Shown: positions 1 to 7,415, counted from the first letter of the stretch. The stretch: 13,518 bases of DNA from an uncultured Lachnospiraceae bacterium (GCA_910580015.1 CAJTVT010000014.1:42901-56418); one strand, 5' to 3'. The notes: generated by a model from the letters alone, not told the origin. Numbers and translations are program-made.

Positions 1-409
1 CAGTTTGATTGAATATATTGCAAGGAAAACAAAAAATCATCGAAATGTGGTGGTAAACCAACTTGGATTTCAGCGTTTGGAAAAGATATATGAGCTGGCA
101 GATGTTTATCACAGTGACAATCTGGATCGGGTTAGTGATGATTTTATCGAAGAGGCTAACATCCAAATGGGAAATTTTGATAATGTTGCAGATGCGCAAT
201 ATTTGATACCTTCTCATTGGGATATGGGAAAAGTATATAAAAGACTTATTCTTGGAATTGCCAGAGAAAAACATATGGGAATCATAGATGCTTTAATCGA
301 GGGCTATCAATCGTTTGTCAGTGAAAAAATTGACGATTATAACAGCAGTTTCTATTATGAAAATCCACAAAATATTTTAAATGCTTATTTGTATGGAGAA
401 ATTGAATAA
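1..409 (+). CDS. Unrecognised protein, probably a C-terminal fragment
   Basis: An open frame reaches the left edge and ends at TAA 407-409. A TTG at position 5 could be a start, but only four bases precede it and the frame is open to the edge, so I treat it as the C-terminal part of a longer gene. About 134 residues are visible. They are mixed charged and aromatic and probably helical, with stretches such as YLIPSHWDMGKVYKRLI near residues 66-82 and a C-terminus rich in Tyr and Asn (SSFYYENPQNILNAYLYGEIE region). No signal peptide, membrane segment or metal-binding motif is visible. The stop lies 20 nt before the pseudouridine synthase gene, so the two may share a transcript. I do not recognise the family and assign no function. 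Confidence 0.7.
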   Translation, partial: SLIEYIARKTKNHRNVVVNQLGFQRLEKIYELADVYHSDNLDRVSDDFIEEANIQMGNFDNVADAQYLIPSHWDMGKVYKRLILGIAREKHMGIIDALIEGYQSFVSEKIDDYNSSFYYENPQNILNAYLYGEIE

Positions 410-429
410 CGTCTTCAAAAGGAGAATCT

Positions 430-1476
430 ATGAAAATCTTTCACGTTGGCAAAAACGAAGCCGAACAGCGTTTTGATAAATATTTAAAAAAATTATTGTC
501 TCAAGCTCCTGGTAGTTTCATCTATAAGATGCTGCGCAAAAAAAATATTACATTAAATGGGAAGAAAGCAGATGGCTCTGAAAAACTCCATCTTGGAGAC
601 GAAATTAAGTTGTTCCTTGGAGACGATACGTTTCAAAAATTTGCTGGGCTAGTTGAAAATTCTTCTGGGCAAGCAACATGGGACAGCAAAAAATACCCAT
701 GTGTCCGTTTGGATATCGTGTATGAGAATGATGACATTCTTGTGATTAATAAGCCGGTTGGCATGTTATCCCAAAAGTCAAAACCAGACGATCTCTCTGC
801 CAATGAATATATTATTGGATATCTTCTAAACAGACAAGTTATCACACCAACAGATCTGGCCACGTTTCGTCCTTCTGTCTGCAACCGTCTGGATCGGAAT
901 ACATCTGGTCTTTTGATCGCTGGAAAAAGTCTGAAGGGGTTACAGGATATGGCAAGGCAGTTGAATGACCGCACCATGGAAAAATATTATCGTTGTCTGG
1001 TAAAAGGGCTGATCGAAAAGCCAAGAATGGAAGAAGGGTGGTTGAAAAAAGAAAATAACACCAATCAGGTACAAATTTCCTCCTCCAAGATATCTTCGGG
1101 AAAATACATTGAAACCGGATATCTCCCCATCTCCTGGTACACTGTGACAAATCCCAAAAACGGCAAAAAGAAGGGGCTAGAAAAAATTTGTATTTCTGAA
1201 ATCCCTTCAAATACAGATAATATACAAATTTATACATTGCTGGAAGTACATTTGATCACAGGGCGTACACATCAAATTCGTGCCCATCTGTCCTCCTTAG
1301 GGCATCCCATCATTGGAGATCCAAAATACGGGGATCCAAATGTAAACCGCTGGTTTTCTGAAAACTTCCAGATTCATTCACAGATGCTTCACGCATATCG
1401 TATGAAGCTTGAAAACGGCCTGGAATTGACCGCTCCTTTGGGATTGGAGTTTTCTAAGGTACTGATTTGCAATTGA
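430..1476 (+). CDS. RluA-family 23S rRNA-type pseudouridine synthase
   Basis: This 348-aa protein should convert specific uridines in structured RNA, probably 23S rRNA, to pseudouridine. An S4-like RNA-binding region spans roughly residues 12-63 (RFDKYLKKLL, then ITLNGKKADG and LHLGDEIKLF). The catalytic region follows: VINKPVGMLSQ near 105-115, the hallmark NRLDRNTSGLLIAGKS at 152-167 with the probable catalytic aspartate D155, and TGRTHQIRAHLSSLGHPIIGDPKYGD from residue 277. The family form is usually HRLDxxTSG, so Asn replaces the first His here. A moderately long insertion (about residues 228-270) lies between the core strands. The ATG is chosen because GGAGA at 421-425 precedes it at normal distance. 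The domain layout matches RluC/RluD-type enzymes. The exact target uridine cannot be assigned. Confidence 0.93.
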   Translation: MKIFHVGKNEAEQRFDKYLKKLLSQAPGSFIYKMLRKKNITLNGKKADGSEKLHLGDEIKLFLGDDTFQKFAGLVENSSGQATWDSKKYPCVRLDIVYENDDILVINKPVGMLSQKSKPDDLSANEYIIGYLLNRQVITPTDLATFRPSVCNRLDRNTSGLLIAGKSLKGLQDMARQLNDRTMEKYYRCLVKGLIEKPRMEEGWLKKENNTNQVQISSSKISSGKYIETGYLPISWYTVTNPKNGKKKGLEKICISEIPSNTDNIQIYTLLEVHLITGRTHQIRAHLSSLGHPIIGDPKYGDPNVNRWFSENFQIHSQMLHAYRMKLENGLELTAPLGLEFSKVLICN

Positions 1477-1500
1477 TTAATCTTGGGATTTTGATATAAT
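1473..1500 (+). promoter_or_regulatory. Sigma-A promoter for recU with extended -10
   Basis: TTGATT at 1473-1478 and TATAAT at 1495-1500 are separated by 16 bp, and TG at 1492-1493 gives an extended -10. The site overlaps the last codons of the pseudouridine synthase gene. It predicts a start near 1507, about 27 nt before the recU ATG. Confidence 0.7.
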
Positions 1501-1533
1501 AATTGAAAGACAACCAACAGAAAGGAACCTGCT

Positions 1534-2067
1534 ATGGCCACATGGAATTCAAGGGGATTACGAGGTTCCACCCTGGAAGAGTTTATAAACCTCACCAACG
1601 AAAAATATACAGAACATGGACTTGCACTGATTCAAAAAGTGCCAACCCCAATCACCCCGATTAAAATTGACAAAGACCACCATCATATCACTCTTGCGTA
1701 TTTTGATCAGAAGAGTACCGTGGATTATATTGGAGCAGTGCAGGGCATCCCAGTATGCTTTGATGCCAAAGAATGCCATACAGATACCTTTCCACTGCAA
1801 AATATTCATTCCCACCAAGTGAAATTTATGGAACAATTTGAGGCACAAAAGGGTGTGGCATTTTTATTGATTTTTTATTCCCATCGCAATGAAAGTTATT
1901 ATCTGCGTTTTGAAAAACTGATGGAATTTTGGAACCGCGCCATAGAGGGCGGCAGAAAAAGCTTTCGGTATGAAGAACTGGAACCTTCGTATTTTCTTTC
2001 TTCCAAAGGAGGAATCCTCATTCCCTATCTGGAAGCCATGCAGAGGGATTTGGAAGAACGTGGTTGA
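1534..2067 (+). CDS. recU: RecU Holliday junction resolvase
   Basis: RecU binds four-way DNA junctions and cuts them symmetrically during recombinational repair and chromosome segregation. This 177-aa protein shows the family pattern: SRGLRGSTLEEFIN at 6-19, the stalk-region start VPTPITPIKI at 36-45, STVDYIGAVQG at 61-71, FDAKECHTDTFPL at 76-88 and HSHQVKFMEQFEAQKGVAF at 92-110, then GGRKS at 139-143. By my alignment to Bacillus RecU the metal-binding core is D64, D77 and K79. The middle position is usually Glu and is Asp here, a conservative change. The N-terminus is about 30 residues shorter than in the Bacillus protein. The start ATG has AAAGGA at 1521-1526. The gene has its own promoter and is followed directly by the his promoter, so it is probably a single-gene unit. 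Normally recU lies next to ponA, which is not seen here. Confidence 0.92.
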   Translation: MATWNSRGLRGSTLEEFINLTNEKYTEHGLALIQKVPTPITPIKIDKDHHHITLAYFDQKSTVDYIGAVQGIPVCFDAKECHTDTFPLQNIHSHQVKFMEQFEAQKGVAFLLIFYSHRNESYYLRFEKLMEFWNRAIEGGRKSFRYEELEPSYFLSSKGGILIPYLEAMQRDLEERG

Positions 2068-2092
2068 CAAGTTCTAGTTTGTCCGATATAAT
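2064..2092 (+). promoter_or_regulatory. Consensus sigma-A promoter of the his cluster
   Basis: A perfect TTGACA (2064-2069) and a perfect TATAAT (2087-2092) are spaced by 17 bp. The -35 overlaps the recU stop TGA (2065-2067). Transcription should begin near 2099, leaving a leader of about 98 nt before hisZ. Both hexamers being consensus suggests strong transcription unless repressed or attenuated. Confidence 0.87.
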
Positions 2093-2116
2093 ATGCGTGA
2101 TTTATTTAGCTTAATG

Positions 2117-2151
2117 ATATGGTAACGCACTAAAGTGATAAGTTGCCATAT
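2117..2151 (+). promoter_or_regulatory. Hairpin in the his leader
   Basis: ATATGGTAAC (2117-2126) pairs with GTTGCCATAT (2142-2151) over 10 bp including one G-U pair, and the loop contains a smaller CACT/AGTG pairing (2128-2137). Only a short T run (2151-2154) follows, so it is a weak terminator candidate at best. No T-box sequence (AGGGTGGNACCGCG type), no room for a full T-box, and no His-codon-rich leader peptide are visible. Confidence 0.4.
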
Positions 2152-2196
2152 TTTCAGTCTGCCATAAAACATCAATGCAAGAAAGGATATTTACAT

Positions 2197-3384
2197 ATGA
2201 GACGTAAACTACTGCATACCCCGGAAGGCGTTCGGGATATCTATAACATAGAATGTGCAAGAAAATTGATTTTACAGGAAAATCTGCATGATTTGCTGAA
2301 AAAATACGGCTATCATGCAATTGAGACGCCGACATTTGAATTTTTCGATATTTTTAGCCAGGAGATTGGCACAACCCCATCCAAAGACTTATATAAATTT
2401 TTTGATCGGGAAGGAAATACATTGGCTCTTCGTCCTGATATGACGCCTTCCATTGCCCGGTGTGTGGCAAAATATTATGGAGAAGAAGAGTTTGCGGTAC
2501 GTCTCTGTTATATGGGAAATACCTTTATCAATAACAGCAGCTACCAGGGGAGATTAAAAGAGACGACCCAGTTAGGTGCCGAATTAGTGGGAGACAACTC
2601 AGTGACTGCGGACGCGGAGATACTTGCCCTGGCAGTGAATGCATTAAAGACGGCTGGCCTGCAAGAATTTCAGCTCGGAGTGGGACATGTAGATTTCTTT
2701 CGAGGGTTGGTACAAGCGGCAAAATTGGAAGAGGATTCCGAGCAGGAATTGATCACGCTGATCTCGAACAAGAATTTTTTTGGTGTACAAGAATTGATTG
2801 ACTCCCTGCATCTGTCAGCGGAATTAAAAGAACTGTTTGCCATGTTGGGAAGCCTCTATATGTCAGACGATATGTTAAAGAGAGCAAAAGAATTAGCTGC
2901 AAGCTTTCCTGTTATTTTGCAAGCACTGCACCGCCTGGAAGAGCTTATGCAGGTTTTAACTTATTATGGTGTGGAAAAATACATTTCCATTGAACCTGGT
3001 ATGCTCAGCAGCTATCATTATTATACTGGAATTATATTTGCTGGCTATACCTTTGGCAGCGGAGAACCCATTGTCAAAGGAGGACGTTATGACCAACTTA
3101 TGAATTATTTCGGAAAACATGCTCCTTCTATTGGATTTGCAGTGGTGATTGATCAACTTCTTGCCGCGTTATCCAGGCAAAAAATTGAGATTCCTGTAGA
3201 ACAGAACCAGACTCTGATTGTCTATGCGAAAGAAAAACAAAAAGACGCCATTCAAAAGGCCACATCTTTGCAAGAACAGGGAATCAGTGCCGTTCTCGCT
3301 CCCTGGAAAGCAGAGAAATCCCAGGAAGACTATCAATCTTATGCAAACCGAATGCAGATGCAAGAGATTCTATTTATCTTATAG
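2197..3384 (+). CDS. hisZ: ATP phosphoribosyltransferase regulatory subunit HisZ
   Basis: HisZ is a histidyl-tRNA synthetase paralogue that forms the active hetero-octamer with short-form HisG and supplies histidine feedback control. The 395-aa product begins MRRKLLHTPEGVRDIYN, typical of HisZ, with the motif-2-like LALRPDMTPSIAR at 76-88 and KGGRYDQL at 294-301. The segment that is LVRGLDYYTG in true HisRS reads MLSSYHYYTG (269-278), so the catalytic arginine is Ser. This favours HisZ over HisS, as does the adjacent short hisG. The ATG at 2197 is chosen over an upstream in-frame TTG (2143) because AAAGGA (2182-2187) precedes it and the family N-terminus begins there. Residues 338-395 resemble an anticodon-binding-like domain that stops abruptly at EILFIL, somewhat short for that fold. 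Confidence 0.93.
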   Translation: MRRKLLHTPEGVRDIYNIECARKLILQENLHDLLKKYGYHAIETPTFEFFDIFSQEIGTTPSKDLYKFFDREGNTLALRPDMTPSIARCVAKYYGEEEFAVRLCYMGNTFINNSSYQGRLKETTQLGAELVGDNSVTADAEILALAVNALKTAGLQEFQLGVGHVDFFRGLVQAAKLEEDSEQELITLISNKNFFGVQELIDSLHLSAELKELFAMLGSLYMSDDMLKRAKELAASFPVILQALHRLEELMQVLTYYGVEKYISIEPGMLSSYHYYTGIIFAGYTFGSGEPIVKGGRYDQLMNYFGKHAPSIGFAVVIDQLLAALSRQKIEIPVEQNQTLIVYAKEKQKDAIQKATSLQEQGISAVLAPWKAEKSQEDYQSYANRMQMQEILFIL

Positions 3385-3394
3385 ATAAATACTC

Positions 3395-3418
3395 TGGTCA
3401 ATACAATCGTGTACTGAC
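3395..3418. repeat. Short inverted repeat after hisZ, related to the element upstream of rplU
   Basis: GTCAATACA (3397-3405) and TGTACTGAC (3410-3418) form a 9-bp stem with one mismatch and a 4-nt loop. No T run follows, so it is not a convincing terminator. TGGTCAATACA (3395-3405) and GTGTACTGAC (3409-3418) also occur exactly at 12592-12602 and 12444-12453, the two outer arms of the long hairpin upstream of rplU. Confidence 0.5.
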
Positions 3419-3447
3419 AACATTATAACTGGTAAAACTCTGCTGGA

Positions 3448-3453
3448 TATAAT
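3448..3453 (+). promoter_or_regulatory. Possible internal -10 before hisG
   Basis: TATAAT lies in the 123-nt hisZ-hisG gap, but no good -35 stands 16-18 bp upstream (ATAACT at 3425-3430 is poor). It could give weak internal transcription of hisG onward. The rest of the gap holds the inverted repeat and the hisG ribosome binding site. Confidence 0.25.
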
Positions 3454-3507
3454 GCGGACAACACGCTAGGACAAAGCATTCAAGATAGAAAAAGATGGAG
3501 GAACAAC

Positions 3508-4143
3508 ATGAGATACTTAACATTTGCCCTGGGAAAAGGACGTCTAGCCAAACAGACCCTTGCAGCCTTTGAAAAGATAGGTATTACCTGCCAGGAAATG
3601 AAAGATAAAGATACTAGAAAGCTGATTTTTGTTAATGAAGATTTGAAATTAAAGTTCTTTCTTGCGAAAGGTCCAGATGTTCCCACCTATGTAGAATATG
3701 GTGCGGCAGACATTGGCGTAGTGGGAAAAGACACGATCCTTGAGGAAGCAAGAAATATCTATGAGGTGCTGGATCTTGGCTTTGGATCATGCAGAATGTG
3801 TGTCTGTGGACCTGAGGAAGCAAAGACATTATTGCAGCACCATGAGTTAATTCGGGTTGCCACAAAATATCCGAGAATTGCAAAAGATTATTTCTATAAC
3901 AAAAAACATCAGACAGTGGAAATCATCAAATTAAACGGTTCCATTGAACTTGCACCCATTGTTGGTCTGTCTGAGGTGATTGTAGATATTGTGGAAACTG
4001 GATCCACCTTGCGTGAAAATGGACTGAGCGTATTGGAAGAAGTGTGTCCGCTTTCAGCGAGAATGGTCGTGAACCAAGTCAGTATGAAAATGGAAAATGA
4101 ACGAATTACCCAGTTAATTCGAGATTTAAAGGAAGTTCTTTAA
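3508..4143 (+). CDS. hisG: ATP phosphoribosyltransferase, short form, catalytic subunit HisG
   Basis: HisG joins ATP and PRPP to form N1-(5-phosphoribosyl)-ATP, the first committed step of histidine synthesis. At 211 aa this is the short form, which lacks the C-terminal regulatory domain and needs HisZ, encoded just upstream. Visible motifs are ALGKGRLAKQTL at 7-18, a central GPDVPTYVEYGAADIGVVGKD region at 55-75, and the PRPP-binding loop VDIVETGSTLRENGL at 159-173. GGAGG at 3497-3501 stands 6 nt before the ATG. The gene follows hisZ after 123 nt and precedes hisD by 20 nt. Key motifs are intact, so the protein should be functional. Confidence 0.96.
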   Translation: MRYLTFALGKGRLAKQTLAAFEKIGITCQEMKDKDTRKLIFVNEDLKLKFFLAKGPDVPTYVEYGAADIGVVGKDTILEEARNIYEVLDLGFGSCRMCVCGPEEAKTLLQHHELIRVATKYPRIAKDYFYNKKHQTVEIIKLNGSIELAPIVGLSEVIVDIVETGSTLRENGLSVLEEVCPLSARMVVNQVSMKMENERITQLIRDLKEVL

Positions 4144-4163
4144 GAACATTAGGAGGAACTCTA

Positions 4164-5459
4164 ATGAGAATTTTAAACTTAACGTCAGACACCAAAAAAA
4201 ACCTTCTGGAAGATCTCCTGAAGCGAAGCCCCAACAGCTATCAGCAATACGAAGATCGTGTCAATGCGATTATTGAAGATGTACGAAAAAATGGGGACAC
4301 AGCCCTTTTTGCCTATACCAGACAGTTTGATGGGGCAGAAACAAATGCATCAAACATCCGAGTAACTCAAGATGAACTTGAAGAAGCTTACCGCATGGTG
4401 GACGATAAATTGATTGCTGTAATGAAGAAATCCTTGGAAAATATTAAAGTTTACCATGAGAAACAAAAGCAGTACAGTTGGTTTGACAGCCGTTTTGACG
4501 GCGTCCTGCTTGGACAAAAAGTAACCCCATTGGCCAGAGCCGGGGTATATGTGCCAGGAGGGAAAGCCGCGTATCCTTCCTCTGTTCTGATGAATGTACT
4601 GCCAGCAAAAGTGGCAGGCGTAGGAAAAATTATCATGACTACCCCGTGCAGCAAAGAAGGAAAAGTAAACCCTGCAACACTTGTAGCTGCTGATTTGGCA
4701 GGAGTGGATGAAATCTATAAAGCAGGAGGTGCACAGGCAATCGCAGCGATGGCTTTTGGTACTGAGAGCATCCCCAAAGTACATAAGATTGTCGGACCAG
4801 GCAACATTTATGTGGCTCTTGCCAAAAAAGCAGTATTTGGCCATGTAAGTATCGATTCCATCGCAGGTCCAAGTGAAATTCTTGTACTTGCTGACGAGAC
4901 GGCAAATCCAAGATATGTAGCGGCAGATTTGTTGTCACAGGCAGAACATGATGAATTGGCAAGCGCCATATTAATTACCACCAGTGAAACTCTGGCTAAA
5001 CAGGTAGCCCAAGAAATCGATCATTTTACGGAGACACTTTCTCGAAAAGAGATTATTACAAAATCCCTGGAAAATTATGGTTATATTTTGGTGGCAGAGA
5101 ATATGGCAGACGCCATAGAAGCGGTAAATGAGATTGCCTCAGAGCATTTGGAGATTTTAACAGCAAATCCTTTTGATATTATGATGAAAGTGCAACATGC
5201 CGGCGCTATCTTTTTAGGAGAATATGCCAGTGAACCTCTGGGTGATTATTTTGCAGGGCCAAATCATGTATTGCCCACCAATGGAACGGCCAAATTCTTC
5301 TCTCCGCTGAGTGTAGATGATTTTATCAAAAAATCAAGTATCATTTCTTATTCCAGAGAAGCATTGGAACCAATTTACAAAGATATTGTACAGTTTGCAG
5401 AGTCGGAACAACTGACAGCCCATGCAAACTCCATCAAAGTAAGATTTGAAGAATCGTAA
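4164..5459 (+). CDS. hisD: Histidinol dehydrogenase HisD
   Basis: HisD carries out the last two steps of the pathway, the NAD-dependent four-electron oxidation of L-histidinol through histidinal to histidine, using bound zinc. The 431-aa protein is the usual length. The expected residues are present and nearly co-linear with the E. coli enzyme: zinc ligands Q259 and H262 in LLSQAEHDE, D361 in GDYFAGPNHVLPTNGTAKF, and H420 in LTAHANSIKVRF; the acid/base pair is E327-H328 in IASEHLEIL. The nucleotide-binding and core segments GVYVPGGKAAYPSSVLMN (127-144) and KIVGPGNIYVALAKK (208-222) are intact. AGGAGG at 4151-4156 stands 7 nt before the ATG. It sits 20 nt after hisG and 16 nt before hisB, consistent with one transcript. 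Confidence 0.97.
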   Translation: MRILNLTSDTKKNLLEDLLKRSPNSYQQYEDRVNAIIEDVRKNGDTALFAYTRQFDGAETNASNIRVTQDELEEAYRMVDDKLIAVMKKSLENIKVYHEKQKQYSWFDSRFDGVLLGQKVTPLARAGVYVPGGKAAYPSSVLMNVLPAKVAGVGKIIMTTPCSKEGKVNPATLVAADLAGVDEIYKAGGAQAIAAMAFGTESIPKVHKIVGPGNIYVALAKKAVFGHVSIDSIAGPSEILVLADETANPRYVAADLLSQAEHDELASAILITTSETLAKQVAQEIDHFTETLSRKEIITKSLENYGYILVAENMADAIEAVNEIASEHLEILTANPFDIMMKVQHAGAIFLGEYASEPLGDYFAGPNHVLPTNGTAKFFSPLSVDDFIKKSSIISYSREALEPIYKDIVQFAESEQLTAHANSIKVRFEES

Positions 5460-5475
5460 TTTTAAGGAGGAAATC

Positions 5476-6069
5476 ATGTCATCAGACAGAATTGCCAGAC
5501 AGCACAGAAAGACAAATGAAACAGACATTACCTTAAACCTGAACCTGGATGGAAGCGGTTCCGCACAGATAGACACCGGAATTGGGTTTTTTGACCATAT
5601 GTTAGACGGTTTTGCGCGCCATGGTTTTTTTGACCTGAAAGTTCAGGTAGAAGGTGATTTAATTGTAGATACCCACCATTCCATTGAAGATACTGGCATC
5701 GTTCTTGGAAATACAATTCGGTATGCCCTAAAGGATAAAAAGGGAATCAAACGCTATGGAAGCTGTATTCTCCCAATGGATGAAACTTTAGTTTTATGTG
5801 CCATTGATCTCTGTGGAAGACCATATTTTTCTTTTGAGGGAGAATTTACCGCAGAACGAGTCGGATATCTGGAAACGGAAATGGTACGTGAATTTTTCTA
5901 TGCAGTCTCTTACGCAGCCGGAATGAACCTTCACATGAAAATCTTATCTGGAACGAACAATCACCACATGATCGAAGGACTGTTCAAATCATTTGGCCGG
6001 GCTCTGGATGAGGCAACCATGAGAGATCCAAGAATCAAAGATATTATGTCAACGAAAGGTAGTTTATAG
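5476..6069 (+). CDS. hisB: Imidazoleglycerol-phosphate dehydratase HisB
   Basis: This manganese enzyme dehydrates imidazole glycerol phosphate to imidazole acetol phosphate. The 197-aa product is the monofunctional form, with no histidinol-phosphatase domain. Metal-binding motifs are intact: GFFDHMLDGFARHG (37-50), DTHHSIEDTGI (65-75), PMDET (100-104) and NNHHMIEGLFKSFGRALDEA (161-180). The ATG at 5476 is chosen because AAGGAGG at 5464-5470 precedes it and the protein then starts in the usual way with SDRIARQHRKTNET. An in-frame ATG at 5446 lies inside hisD with no ribosome binding site. The stop TAG is 8 nt before the next start. The enzyme that makes its substrate (HisH/HisF) is not encoded in this window. 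Confidence 0.97.
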   Translation: MSSDRIARQHRKTNETDITLNLNLDGSGSAQIDTGIGFFDHMLDGFARHGFFDLKVQVEGDLIVDTHHSIEDTGIVLGNTIRYALKDKKGIKRYGSCILPMDETLVLCAIDLCGRPYFSFEGEFTAERVGYLETEMVREFFYAVSYAAGMNLHMKILSGTNNHHMIEGLFKSFGRALDEATMRDPRIKDIMSTKGSL

Positions 6070-6077
6070 GTGAAGTT

Positions 6078-7358
6078 ATGGAATACAAAAACCTGATTGC
6101 GGCCATGTATTTAAAAAATGGCATGGCAGTATCAAGTCGGGATAACTTGGAAATTGCCGGCGACTGGAAGGAACTGGCAAAATTTTATAATGAAAGCGGT
6201 GTGGACAAGCTCTATGTCTTTGATCTGTCTGACACCGATATGGAACATGAAATTAATTTACATACCATCAAAGAACTATGCAGAATTATAGAGATTCCCA
6301 TCTATGGGGCTGGGAATATTACACAGCTAGAGGACATCAAAAAAATCCTCTATGCTGGATGCAAAGGCGTCATTTTAGATAGCTCTGACCATCATTTGAT
6401 TCCGCTGGCCCAGGAAGCAGATAAACGATTTGGAAAAGAGAAGATTCTTGTTTCGATGGAAACGGTTGATTTAATTTTTAAACATGGAAAAGAAGTCAAA
6501 GAACACATCCATAAACTGGTTGTGATAAATGAGGGAATCGTGGAATCCTTGGAAAACATTACAGATATTCCATTTAGTGTGATTCTTTCAGGATGTGATA
6601 AAAAACGTTGGATTCAAATTTTAAAAAAAGACTGCGTGACTGGAATCGGCGGTGATTACGTCAGCAATCCTGACACAGACGTCATGAATTTAAAGAGATT
6701 TTTGTCCTCCGAAGGCATCCAGACACAGAAATTTGAATCCTCCATGGACTGGTCCGAATTTAAACTTAACTCGGATGGGTTAATCCCTGTGATTGTCCAG
6801 GATTATCAGACCTGTGAGGTATTGATGCTTGCATATATGAATGAGGAAGCCTATCATACCACGCTGGCGCTTGGGAAAATGACCTACTTCAGTCGAAGCC
6901 GCCAAGAACTTTGGATAAAAGGAGAGACTTCTGGCCACTATCAATATGTGAAGTCCTTAACGATCGACTGTGATAAAGACACAATCTTAGCCAATGTGTC
7001 CCAAGTAGGTGCAGCATGTCATACAGGAAATCCTACTTGCTTTTTTCAAGAGTTGGTGAAAAAAGAATATATCAGCAAAAATCCTTTAAAAGTATTTGAA
7101 AATGTGTACAATACCATTGCAGAGCGGAAGCAGCAACCAAAAGAAGGATCCTACACAAATTATCTGTTTGAAAAAGGATTAGATAAAATCCTCAAAAAAC
7201 TTGGTGAAGAGGCTACAGAGATTGTTATTGCGGCGAAAAACCCAGAACCAGAAGATATCAAATACGAGATATCCGATTTTCTATATCACATGATGGTTTT
7301 AATGGTAGAATCTGGGATCACCTGGGAAGATATTGTGGAAGAGTTAAATCAACGGTAA
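6078..7358 (+). CDS. hisIE: HisI-HisE bifunctional protein with an N-terminal HisF/HisA-like barrel
   Basis: This 426-aa protein has three parts. Residues 222-330 are phosphoribosyl-AMP cyclohydrolase (HisI): the zinc cysteines C298 (IDCDKD), C314 (AACHTG) and C321 (TCFF) keep the 16- and 7-residue family spacing. Residues 340-426 are phosphoribosyl-ATP pyrophosphatase (HisE), with KLGEEATEIVIAAKN at 374-388 and YEISDFLYHMMVL at 396-408. Residues 1-215 resemble a HisF/HisA barrel (LIAAMYLKNG; GDWKELAKFYNESGVDKLYVFDL at 28-50; IPIYGAGNI at 73-81), but the first catalytic Asp aligns with Y11, the second with E128, and the phosphate-loop glycines are altered. The barrel is therefore probably not an active isomerase or cyclase; its role is unknown. 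The start has only a modest AGGTGA and lies 8 nt after the hisB stop, suggesting translational coupling. Confidence 0.93.
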   Translation: MEYKNLIAAMYLKNGMAVSSRDNLEIAGDWKELAKFYNESGVDKLYVFDLSDTDMEHEINLHTIKELCRIIEIPIYGAGNITQLEDIKKILYAGCKGVILDSSDHHLIPLAQEADKRFGKEKILVSMETVDLIFKHGKEVKEHIHKLVVINEGIVESLENITDIPFSVILSGCDKKRWIQILKKDCVTGIGGDYVSNPDTDVMNLKRFLSSEGIQTQKFESSMDWSEFKLNSDGLIPVIVQDYQTCEVLMLAYMNEEAYHTTLALGKMTYFSRSRQELWIKGETSGHYQYVKSLTIDCDKDTILANVSQVGAACHTGNPTCFFQELVKKEYISKNPLKVFENVYNTIAERKQQPKEGSYTNYLFEKGLDKILKKLGEEATEIVIAAKNPEPEDIKYEISDFLYHMMVLMVESGITWEDIVEELNQR

Positions 7359-7380
7359 AAAAACATACATGAGGGCGTTT

Positions 7381-7414
7381 TATAAATTGCTTTCAAAAGT
7401 CAATTTATATTTTT
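7381..7414 (+). terminator. AT-rich terminator-like hairpin after hisIE
   Basis: TATAAATTG (7381-7389) pairs perfectly with CAATTTATA (7401-7409). An inner CTTT/AAAG pairing extends the stem, and TTTTT (7410-7414) follows. Low GC makes it weaker than the adjacent hairpin. Confidence 0.5.
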
Positions 7415-7415
7415 C

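Noticed and set aside
842..1237. Minus-strand ORFs of 110-130 codons inside the pseudouridine synthase gene and elsewhere
   Set aside because: They lie opposite strongly conserved genes, lack ribosome sites, and have low-complexity translations. They are shadows.
2158..2169. TCTGCCATAAAA repeated at 12162-12173
   Set aside because: A 12-base repeat is expected a few times by chance in 13.5 kb; the flanks do not match.
2099..2196. T-box riboswitch before hisZ
   Set aside because: No T-box consensus, no specifier stem, and too little space.
2197..3384. Histidyl-tRNA synthetase (hisS)
   Set aside because: The HisRS catalytic arginine motif is replaced by MLSSYHYYTG, and the gene sits next to a short hisG that needs HisZ.
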